A model generated the notes under the pieces. That model was given only the letters and a program-made list of their open reading frames with translations. It ran no database searches and was not told where the DNA came from. A stretch of 64,000 bases of DNA, from contig NZ_QNSE01000010.1 in NCBI RefSeq assembly GCF_003315485.1, positions 1-64,000 on the forward strand. Reading direction: 5' to 3'. Both the position numbers and the translations under genes were made by a program. Numbering within the stretch: the stretch's first letter is position 1; every line of letters begins with the position of its first letter. This DNA comes from Marinomonas rhizomae (GTDB taxonomy: Bacteria; Pseudomonadota; Gammaproteobacteria; Pseudomonadales; Marinomonadaceae). Of this stretch, positions 54,412 through 64,000 are shown piece by piece.

Positions 54412-55863
54412 TTAAATTGGATAGTGCCTCGGCCCCATTTGAACCGTCATCCAACGCAATTCAGTAAACGCTTCGATGCCGTACTTACCACCGAACCGTC
54501 CATAACCGCTTGACTTCACACCGCCAAATGGCATTTGAGGCTCATCATGAACCGTAGGTGCATTAATATGACAAATACCACTTTCGATTTTCTTAGCCAC
54601 CTTCATCGCACGAGCTAGGTCTTTACTAAATACCGCAGCTGACAAGCCGTATTCACTATCATTAGCTAGATGAATGGCATCAGCTTCATCTTTTGCTCGA
54701 ATCATAGCGACCATAGGACCAAATGATTCCTCGCCGTAAATACGCATTTCTGATGTCACGTTATCAACCAATGTCGCCTGCATCACAACCCCCTCAGCAT
54801 TGCCGCCACTGAGCAATGTTGCGCCTTTTTCAAGAGCGTCAGCTAAAAGGCCATTGAGTTTTTCTCCCGCTTCTTTGGTAATCAAAGTGCCAAGCGCATT
54901 GTTCGCATCTAAAGGATCACCCGCTTTTAATGACGCCGCTTTTGCCGCTAACTTTGTCGCAAACTCATCCGCCACAGCATCAACCACAATTAACCGTTCA
55001 GTAGACATGCAAATTTGTCCTTGATTAAAAAATGCGCCGAATGCGGCAGCAGCAACAGCAGCATCTATATCTGCATCTTCCAAGACAACAAACGGCGCTT
55101 TGCCTCCTAGCTCCAATAACACAGGTGTTAAGTGACGAGCCGCTCTTTCTGCAATGATCCGACCAACAGATGTCGAGCCCGTGAAATTAATTCGGCGTAC
55201 TTCAGGAGCGTCGATCAATGTACCAACAACATCTGCAGCATCTTTGGGGTCATTAGTAATGACATTAACTACACCATTTCCAAGGCCAGCCTCCACAAGC
55301 ACTTTGCCTATCAAATGATGAGTCGCAGGACATTGCTCAGACGCTTTTAAAATAACGGTATTACCACAAGCAATGGGCGTCGCAATCGCACGAGTTGCTA
55401 AAATAATCGGCGCATTCCAAGGCGCAATACCAACCACAACACCACAAGGAGAACGAACCCCCATCGCAAGGTTATCAGGTACGTTGGAAGGAATAATATC
55501 TCCGCCAATTTGCGATGTTAACGACGCAGCTTCTCGTAATACTCCCGCAGCCACCATGACATTAAAACCAGCCCAAGCAGGCGTAGAACCTGTCTCTTCA
55601 ACCATGCATGAAATAAAGTCGTCCTGATAAAACTCCATTAAATCTGCAGCTTTCAGCAATAACCGTCTCCGCTCCCCCACACTCGACTCAGACCATGTTT
55701 CAAAAGCGGCTGCGGCGGCGGCAACGGCACTAGTTGCATCAGCCACCGAGGCTGCGGCGGCCTCAGTAACCACTTGACCACTTAATGGGTTCAAACGTTG
55801 AAAGGTCACGCCTTCGGCAGCATTGCGAGCCTCACCTGCGACTAACAATTGACATATTCTCAT
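54412..55863 (-). CDS. Aromatic aldehyde dehydrogenase (benzaldehyde/vanillin type)
   Basis: ALDH-superfamily enzyme of 483 residues. The catalytic Cys lies in FFNQGQICMSTERLIV, a pattern shared by vanillin, salicylaldehyde and benzaldehyde dehydrogenases. The Glu base is in LLELGGKAPFVVLEDADID, and IAPWNAPIILATRAIATP is the cofactor-side block. The start at ATG 55863 follows AGAGGTG; a GTG lies three bases upstream. Placed just after the benzoylformate decarboxylase, it most likely oxidises the aryl aldehyde made by that enzyme. Confidence 0.88.
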   Translation of the reverse strand: MRICQLLVAGEARNAAEGVTFQRLNPLSGQVVTEAAAASVADATSAVAAAAAAFETWSESSVGERRRLLLKAADLMEFYQDDFISCMVEETGSTPAWAGFNVMVAAGVLREAASLTSQIGGDIIPSNVPDNLAMGVRSPCGVVVGIAPWNAPIILATRAIATPIACGNTVILKASEQCPATHHLIGKVLVEAGLGNGVVNVITNDPKDAADVVGTLIDAPEVRRINFTGSTSVGRIIAERAARHLTPVLLELGGKAPFVVLEDADIDAAVAAAAFGAFFNQGQICMSTERLIVVDAVADEFATKLAAKAASLKAGDPLDANNALGTLITKEAGEKLNGLLADALEKGATLLSGGNAEGVVMQATLVDNVTSEMRIYGEESFGPMVAMIRAKDEADAIHLANDSEYGLSAAVFSKDLARAMKVAKKIESGICHINAPTVHDEPQMPFGGVKSSGYGRFGGKYGIEAFTELRWMTVQMGPRHYPI

Positions 55864-55917
55864 CACTCACCTCTATTTATTGTTTTAGGGTTTCTCTATT
55901 TTTATGTTTCAAATACG

Positions 55918-57605
<1,688 letters not shown>

Positions 57606-58502
57606 ATGGGTAATTTAGATTTAAACCTTATTCGTACTTTTGTCATGCTCTACGAAACTCGAAGCGTGACAGTGACTGCGGAACAACTTTTTGTCACACA
57701 ACCCTCTATCAGCTATGCTTTATCGAAACTAAGAGATGTATTTAAAGATAGGCTTTTTATTAGAACAAAAGGGGGAATGGAGCCCACAGCAACAGCACAA
57801 CAGCTTTATAGTGAGTTGAGTCGATCTCTTAGCATGATTGAAAATACCATCACTAACGTGCAGTCTTTTGACCCTGCAAAATCTCAAAAATGCTTTCGCG
57901 TTGCCATGACAGATCTAGGAGAAATGACCTTACTGCCTTCGATTTTCGCACGCCTTCAAAAAGAAGCTCCCAACGTAGAACTAGAAGTTGTACCGCTTGA
58001 AATAGAAAAAGTAGACGAATGGATGTCATCCGGAAAAATCGATGCTGTTATCTGTAGCAGGCACTTAGAAAGTCAAAGCATCGAACGACACATAATACGC
58101 AAAGAGCGCTATGTCTGTATCATCAATGACAAATTCTCTCCATCTCCTCAAGCATTAACAATGGAACAGTTCATGTCTCATAGGCATGCCGTAGTAACCA
58201 AAAGCCTTGGCCATGGTGCTGCAGAAGAAGCACTTGCTCATTTAGGGGTAAAGCGCAAAGTTAGCCTAAAGGTCTCTCATTTTTCGACTCTGCCTTCTGT
58301 ATTAGAAAAAACGGGAGTCATGACAATATTACCCTTCAAGATTGCCACTCTATTTACCGAAAATAATGCGCTGAAAATATATGAACTACCCTTTGAGGTA
58401 GCGGATTTTGAGGTTGCCTTGCACTGGCAATCGCGCCATAACAACTCTTCATCCCATAGCTGGTTTCGAGAGCTTATAATTCAATCTTTAAGTGAATATT
58501 AA
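57606..58502 (+). CDS. LysR-family regulator of the benzoylformate/TRAP operon (putative)
   Basis: Regulator of 298 residues. The winged helix is LDLNLIRTFVMLYETRSVTVTAEQLFVTQPSISYALSKLRDVF, within about residues 4-47, in the style of the NahR/LinR branch. The effector domain follows with VAMTDLGEMTLLPSIFARLQ. It is divergent from mdlC and starts 101 bases away. The likely inducer is mandelate, benzoylformate or a ring-substituted analogue. That is inferred from position and branch. Confidence 0.88.
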   Translation: MGNLDLNLIRTFVMLYETRSVTVTAEQLFVTQPSISYALSKLRDVFKDRLFIRTKGGMEPTATAQQLYSELSRSLSMIENTITNVQSFDPAKSQKCFRVAMTDLGEMTLLPSIFARLQKEAPNVELEVVPLEIEKVDEWMSSGKIDAVICSRHLESQSIERHIIRKERYVCIINDKFSPSPQALTMEQFMSHRHAVVTKSLGHGAAEEALAHLGVKRKVSLKVSHFSTLPSVLEKTGVMTILPFKIATLFTENNALKIYELPFEVADFEVALHWQSRHNNSSSHSWFRELIIQSLSEY

Positions 58503-58634
58503 TGGAAAAACTCACTGCAATATTCATGGGGAGGCGCAGCTTAACCTCAAAAAAACATCACATCTCCCCCCCTTTTTTAGCAACATGAAAGATACGCGCT
58601 AAGTACTCTAAACTCTGTTAGACTGCGCCGCATT

Positions 58635-58657
58635 GAGCCACTCGCGGTGAGTGGCTC
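58635..58657 (+). other. Strong hairpin before the SEC-C gene
   Basis: Perfect 9-bp arms GAGCCACTC and GAGTGGCTC with loop GCGGT end 11 bases before the AGGAA ribosome site of the SEC-C gene. There is no T-tract. It may form in the leader of that mRNA. Confidence 0.7.
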
Positions 58658-58678
58658 TACGTATCATTAGGAACACCA

Positions 58679-59011
58679 GTGTCAAAATTCTTTTATCGTG
58701 GTAGACCCGATATCATGGGTAAACATAATCTAGGCAATTATCAACCTAAACCTAAAGTAAAACCTGGTAGCGAAGAAAACCCGCTTATTCTACAAGTACA
58801 AACTCCAATACGTAGAGACGAAATCAACGTCACCCTACTGGAGAACGGTTTATTTGCAGAGATTAGCATTGACAGCGAAAGAGCCGAGGATATTACGCCT
58901 TTGGATATGGTGCTTAACAAACCTGCACCTCAAATTGTTGAAAAAGCACCACAACGTAACGACCCATGTCCATGTGGCAGCAATAAAAAATATAAAAAGT
59001 GTTGCGGCTAA
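58679..59011 (+). CDS. Small SEC-C metal-binding protein (PBPRA1643-like)
   Basis: Soluble protein of 110 residues. The C-terminal SEC-C motif [18 protein letters not shown] binds zinc and is the same module as in SecA. The N-terminal part, opening [20 protein letters not shown], belongs to a small marine-gammaproteobacterial family that I recall under this name. The start is GTG 58679 with AGGAA five bases upstream. It is flanked by a strong hairpin and a bidirectional terminator. It is probably monocistronic. Function unknown. Confidence 0.82.
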   Translation: MSKFFYRGRPDIMGKHNLGNYQPKPKVKPGSEENPLILQVQTPIRRDEINVTLLENGLFAEISIDSERAEDITPLDMVLNKPAPQIVEKAPQRNDPCPCGSNKKYKKCCG

Positions 59012-59040
59012 ACAAGCCAAGCAAACATCTTTAAAACAAA

Positions 59041-59083
59041 AAAAAACAGCGACACTAATAGGCATTAGCGTCGCTGTTTTTTT
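59041..59083. terminator. Bidirectional terminator between SEC-C gene and pobA
   Basis: A very stable stem, AAACAGCGAC with GTCGCTGTTT continued by CTAAT/ATTAG across one mismatch, has A/T tracts at both ends. It lies between convergent genes. Confidence 0.92.
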
Positions 59084-59105
59084 ACTATTCAATCGGCTTT
59101 ATCGT

Positions 59106-60634
<1,529 letters not shown>

Positions 60635-61525
60635 ATGCAAAAATCGAACATTCCTCACTTTGGACTTTATGGCGAATCCAGCTGGATAAATGACCCAGAG
60701 TTTTTCCATATTGAAGACATAGAATCCCGCAGCGAAAACTTAGGATGGAAAATTAATCCTCATCGACACGCACAGCTTTTTCAAATACTGATTTTAAAGT
60801 CAGGCGAAGCAAAAGTTCAGCTTGATGAGCAACAACACAAACTACAAGGTGCATGGGCAATCATAGTCCCAGCCGGAGTTGTACATGGTTTTCGCTTTGC
60901 GCCAGATACAGATGGACGTGTCATAAGTATCGCCGAACCTCTGCTCGAGGATGCTTACAAAGAAAAAGCCGCGAAGTTTATTAAGCCGCTTCTTAGTCAG
61001 GCTTGCCACATCGATTTTAACGGCCATCGAAGTATATTCTCTGAGCTTTGGCCATTAATTCAACAGCTTGAAAGTGAATCTACCTTTATACGTGAAGGCC
61101 GCGCTTTGATGAGTGAATACCTAATAAAAGCCATTTTGCTGCTACTTCATCGCCAACACGCAAATGGCGAAAGCAATGTCACCAGCAAAACAGAAGCCAG
61201 CCATGCCCACCAACTAAAAGAATTGATTGAGAAGCACTATCGAGAACACTGGAGCTGTCATCAATATGCCAATGTGCTTGGCACATCTGCCAGCCGTTTA
61301 AATCGGCTAAGTAAAACGACTTTTAACCAAAGCATATTAGACTTAATTCATGATCGTGTTTTATTAGAAGCAAAACGTAGCCTTATTTATACTGCCCGTT
61401 CTGTAGAAGAGATTAGCTACGATTTGGGTTTTAAGGATCCAGGCTATTTTTCACGTTTTTTCAAACGCTCCACAGGCATTCCACCAGGGAAATTTAGAGT
61501 CCTGAGTAATCAGCCCTCAATATGA
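60635..61525 (+). CDS. pobR: AraC-family regulator, PobR-like
   Basis: Regulator of 296 residues. An N-terminal cupin-type ligand domain contains WKINPHRHAQLFQILIL (His-rich sensor strand) and AIIVPAGVVHGFRFAPD. The C-terminal double helix-turn-helix includes YANVLGTSASRLNRLSKTTF and DLGFKDPGYFSRFFKRSTGIPPGKFR within its last 40 residues. The start at 60635 follows AAGAAGAG; a GTG at 60605 lacks one. It is divergent from pobA and most likely activates it with 4-hydroxybenzoate. Confidence 0.88.
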   Translation: MQKSNIPHFGLYGESSWINDPEFFHIEDIESRSENLGWKINPHRHAQLFQILILKSGEAKVQLDEQQHKLQGAWAIIVPAGVVHGFRFAPDTDGRVISIAEPLLEDAYKEKAAKFIKPLLSQACHIDFNGHRSIFSELWPLIQQLESESTFIREGRALMSEYLIKAILLLLHRQHANGESNVTSKTEASHAHQLKELIEKHYREHWSCHQYANVLGTSASRLNRLSKTTFNQSILDLIHDRVLLEAKRSLIYTARSVEEISYDLGFKDPGYFSRFFKRSTGIPPGKFRVLSNQPSI

Positions 61526-61566
61526 AACCTTCCCCTGATAATGCCTTTAATGTCAGGTAAAAGCAT

Positions 61567-61587
61567 TAGGTGAATTTATTTCACCTA
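61567..61587 (+). other. Hairpin after the pobR-like gene
   Basis: 8-bp arms TAGGTGAA and TTCACCTA around TTTAT, 41 bases past the stop. It lacks a T-tract. Confidence 0.5.
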
Positions 61588-61675
61588 TCAGCTGAAAATT
61601 GATCGTTTGCTGAATGATTGGTCAAAACCTAAACTATCAGGTGTCAAATATGACTTATTTTTTAGGAGATTCACT

Positions 61676-61861
61676 ATGAAAAACGATCTTAAATATGATG
61701 CTTTTGGTAACCTTGATGCAGATTACTATGTAGAAAAAGCGTATGAGTTACGTCGTGCATACTACGCTCAAATGACTAAAAATGCGGTTGCCAGTGTGAA
61801 AGCTTTCTGCGCAAAATTGACTGCTAATCGTTCAATGAAATCGGCTCAACCTCAGCACTAA
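61676..61861 (+). CDS. Small orphan protein
   Basis: A 61-residue soluble, mildly basic protein. I do not recognise it. The central part DADYYVEKAYELRRAYYAQ is probably helical and is followed by a second basic helix with AFCAKL. Start at 61676 is supported by TAGGAG; a longer start at 61607 has none. A GTCA-AATA-TGAC dyad lies 22 bases upstream of the ATG. No neighbour is functionally informative. Confidence 0.65.
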   Translation: MKNDLKYDAFGNLDADYYVEKAYELRRAYYAQMTKNAVASVKAFCAKLTANRSMKSAQPQH

Positions 61862-62184
61862 GATTTCCAGCACAACACTTTTACGTCTTCTGTATTTGAC
61901 TGGTTTATTTCCGTTGTTGTAAACAACAAAGCAACAGCCGTTATAAAGAGCAAATAAAGCGCGACGATAAAGAACCCAATGTTCCCGATGATCGAAAGGC
62001 AAGAATAAGAAATCGATCCGGTAACGGGCTTCCCTCCTCAGACAACCTTAGTACTTTCTATTCCCTGTAAACAGCATCGACTTAGTAAAATATTTTCACC
62101 TTAACCTCAGTCATCAAAGTGTCATAAATATGACATAAAATCCCCTTGTAGCCACTTTTTTAATCTAGACGTGTTTGAGAAAAA
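61862..62184 (+). other. Structured intergenic region before the EAL-GGDEF gene
   Basis: The 323 bases hold a TTGTTGT/ACAACAA dyad (61914-61929), a nested stem (CCCG 61984 with CGGG 62025; GATCGA 61990 with TCGATC 62013), and a TGTCATA/TATGACA dyad at 62120-62135 that resembles a Pho-box-like motif near the gene start. No ORF with a ribosome site was found. Confidence 0.5.
62120..62135 (+). promoter_or_regulatory. TGTCATA dyad before the EAL-GGDEF gene
   Basis: TGTCATA, AA and TATGACA form a dyad 50 bases before the ATG. A shorter relative (GTGTCAAATATGAC) lies at 61641-61654 before the small orphan gene. A PhoB-type box (TGTCAT with A/T spacer and a second half) is one reading. Confidence 0.4.
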
Positions 62185-63957
62185 ATGAGCCAAACTGACA
62201 ATAATGCTCTACTTGAGAAAATCCTTTCGAATGGATTAATCACTCCCTATTTCCAACCTATTTACGATCTTAGTAATGGTGAAATATATGGCCATGAAGC
62301 ACTTTCCCGTGGCCCGATGAATTCCACGCTTTTTTCTCCTGATCCATTGTTTACACTGGCTCAACAGACAGGCAACTTACACAAATTAGAGCTGCTTTGC
62401 CGAGAAAAAGCGCTGTCAAAATTTGCTAAACTCGAGTTAAAAGGTCGTTTATTTCTAAATGTCAGTGCGTCTTTATTAGGATCACCTGATCATCAATCCG
62501 GTATGACACTCGCGATTTTAAACGAGCTGGGGCTGGATCAAAAAGACATTGTTATTGAGCTTTCAGAGCAACATCCGTACGACCATAATGGCTTGCCTCG
62601 CAGCAGTGTCGATCACTATCGTAAAATGGGTTTTCAAGTTGCCATTGATGATCTTGGTGTAGGCTATTCAGGTTTACAGCTTTGGTCTGAGCTACAGCCA
62701 GACATAGTAAAAATCGATAAACATTTTATTCAGGGAATCGATAAAGACGAAATCAAACGCGAGTTCGTCCGCTCTATTCTAACCATTTCCCAGCGACTGA
62801 ACTGCCTCCTGATTGCAGAGGGTATAGAAACACAGCAAGAGCTCGATCAACTCATTGAGATTGGCGTCACCCTAGGGCAAGGTTATTTTCTTGGCAGACC
62901 AGTCGAAAACCCCGCTTTTTCGACTCACCCTTATTTAGCAAAACAATCACAGCGCCGCTCACAGTTTCAAGAGGATCACGCAGAAACCGTACAAACACTG
63001 TGCCGTCCTACACCAAGCTTGCAAGAAAACAGCTTATTAGAAGACGCTTCCCAATGTTTTAAAAAGCAACCCGACCTAGTGGCTATTCCTGTACTAAACA
63101 GTGGGCAAAAACCTGTCGGAGTGGTGCGACGTCATCAGCTACACGAGCTTTTTTCTACACCATATGGACGCGCGCTATATGAGCACAAACCCGTGACTAA
63201 TCTACTTAGCAGCGATGTGCTGATTGTTGAAAGTAACGTCAGCTTGTCCAGTGTTTCCACCTTAATGACCGACCAAGAAGCCGACACCCTCAACAACGAA
63301 ATCATAGTCGTCAGAGAAGGCAAATACATAGGTACTGGCCATCTTAGAGATCTGCTAAAACGCATTACAGAACTCAAAATTCAAAATGCTACCTATTCTA
63401 ATCCACTCACCTTATTGCCTGGCAACGTCCCAATTCATAGAGAAGTCAGCCGCCGTTTATTAGCCAATGAAAACTTTTACGTGGCCTACTTCGATCTAAA
63501 TGATTTCAAGCCCTTTAATGATTTTTTCGGCTATTCCATTGGCGATGAAGTGATTCAGTTGGTTGGCTCCTTGATTAAAAATCAGGTTAACCCTGAGAAT
63601 AACTTTATTGGTCACATTGGTGGCGATGACTTTGTGGTGGTCTTTGGCGACCTAGATTGGCAGCAGCAATGCAACAGCATTTTGGAAACCTTTGCACAAC
63701 AGGTGCAAAGGTTCTATAACGAAAACACCTTACAAGAAGGCGGTGTTTGGACTAAGAACCGCCAAGGTGACACACTCTTTCACCCCATTTTAAGCCTCGC
63801 TATTGGTGTGGTTCACCCCAACCCGAAACAATGCACCAATCATCACCAAGTCGCTGAATTAGCCGCCCAAGCAAAAAAATTCGCCAAGCAACAAGGCGGC
63901 AATCATATCTATTTACAGCCTTACCTAACCGCCCATGAACCAGAAGCGGAAAGCTAA
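62185..63957 (+). CDS. EAL-CBS-GGDEF cyclic-di-GMP protein
   Basis: Cytoplasmic protein of 590 residues in the unusual order EAL (about 10-245), CBS pair (about 280-395), GGDEF (about 410-580). The EAL catalytic residues are present: GHEALSRG, FLNVSAS, VIELSEQ, AIDDLGVGYSG, VKIDKHF, AEGIET and GQGYFLGRP, so phosphodiesterase activity is likely. The GGDEF site is GGDDF (479-483) with Asp in place of the metal-binding Glu, and no RxxD site precedes it. Cyclase activity is therefore doubtful, and the domain may be regulatory with the CBS pair binding a nucleotide. No transmembrane part is seen. Confidence 0.9.
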   Translation: MSQTDNNALLEKILSNGLITPYFQPIYDLSNGEIYGHEALSRGPMNSTLFSPDPLFTLAQQTGNLHKLELLCREKALSKFAKLELKGRLFLNVSASLLGSPDHQSGMTLAILNELGLDQKDIVIELSEQHPYDHNGLPRSSVDHYRKMGFQVAIDDLGVGYSGLQLWSELQPDIVKIDKHFIQGIDKDEIKREFVRSILTISQRLNCLLIAEGIETQQELDQLIEIGVTLGQGYFLGRPVENPAFSTHPYLAKQSQRRSQFQEDHAETVQTLCRPTPSLQENSLLEDASQCFKKQPDLVAIPVLNSGQKPVGVVRRHQLHELFSTPYGRALYEHKPVTNLLSSDVLIVESNVSLSSVSTLMTDQEADTLNNEIIVVREGKYIGTGHLRDLLKRITELKIQNATYSNPLTLLPGNVPIHREVSRRLLANENFYVAYFDLNDFKPFNDFFGYSIGDEVIQLVGSLIKNQVNPENNFIGHIGGDDFVVVFGDLDWQQQCNSILETFAQQVQRFYNENTLQEGGVWTKNRQGDTLFHPILSLAIGVVHPNPKQCTNHHQVAELAAQAKKFAKQQGGNHIYLQPYLTAHEPEAES

Positions 63958-64000
63958 ATATAACTGTCACATACTCCTAACGAGTTTGTCACATAAGCAC
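63958..64000. other. Window end, noncoding
   Basis: 43 bases past the last stop. TGTCACATA and ACGAG/CTCGT-like fragments suggest the start of a hairpin but nothing complete. Confidence 0.3.

Noticed and set aside
61914..62135. c-di-GMP riboswitch before the EAL-GGDEF gene
   Set aside because: The position is attractive, but the conserved GEMM blocks (CACGCACAGGGCAAACC and GACGCAAAGCC) are not present.

Overview
The window looks like a chromosomal segment of a marine gammaproteobacterium, most likely Oceanospirillales and Marinomonas-like. The reasons are moderate GC, complete lysine, aromatic-acid and TRAP-transport modules typical of marine heterotrophs, and a housekeeping gene order that recalls the Pseudomonas ubiE-ubiB-hisE-tatABC, typA-thiI-glnA-ntrBC, secB-grxC-gpmI-ctpA and hisBHF regions. 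The genus is an inference from protein character and was not tested by a search. No rRNA, tRNA, CRISPR array, insertion sequence or prophage was seen.

Layout. 0.1-4.7 kb: chrA, mutY and an asmA-family gene on the minus strand, flanked by copies of a small GC-rich intergenic repeat. 5.1-7.3 kb: hisB-hisH-hisF, with no hisA between hisH and hisF. 7.5-12.3 kb: gshA, engB, dsbA and a GGDEF diguanylate cyclase. 12.5-16.8 kb: ubiE-ubiB-hisE-tatABC, without the ubiJ and hisI genes often found here. 16.9-21.0 kb: dtd, typA and thiI on the minus strand. 21.3-25.5 kb: the nitrogen-control module glnA-glnL-glnG, with a sigma-54 promoter before glnA and a near-perfect NtrC site before glnL. 25.7-26.8 kb: a YaeH/DUF3461 protein and tsaC. 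27-32 kb: a complete branched-chain amino acid ABC transporter (livJ-H-M-G-F, minus strand). 32.4-37.6 kb: gpmI-envC-ctpA-yibQ (minus strand), linking glycolysis with cell-envelope maintenance and division.

37.8-44.0 kb: a catabolic block with an AmaA-like FAD oxidoreductase, an ALDH7 (AmaB-like) dehydrogenase, a divergent LysR regulator and a short DUF1338 (HglS-like) 2-oxoadipate dioxygenase/decarboxylase candidate. Together these predict lysine breakdown through pipecolate, aminoadipate and 2-oxoadipate to 2-hydroxyglutarate. The block sits between gpmI and the rhodanese-grxC-secB genes, which are direct divergent neighbours in E. coli. 44.1-49.1 kb: rhodanese, grxC, secB, then an apparent operon of a tiny Cys-motif membrane protein and three lipoproteins, one of the LpoB family.

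49.1-58.5 kb: the most interesting region. A divergent LysR regulator faces a minus-strand series of benzoylformate decarboxylase, aromatic aldehyde dehydrogenase, a ketopantoate-reductase-family dehydrogenase, two DctP solute receptors and DctQ/DctM. This predicts uptake of a mandelate- or arylglyoxylate-like acid and its conversion to a benzoate. 59.1-61.5 kb: pobA (4-hydroxybenzoate 3-hydroxylase) and a divergent AraC/PobR-type regulator, which could take a 4-hydroxylated product on to protocatechuate. 61.7-64 kb: a small orphan gene, a structured intergenic region and an EAL-CBS-GGDEF cyclic-di-GMP protein.
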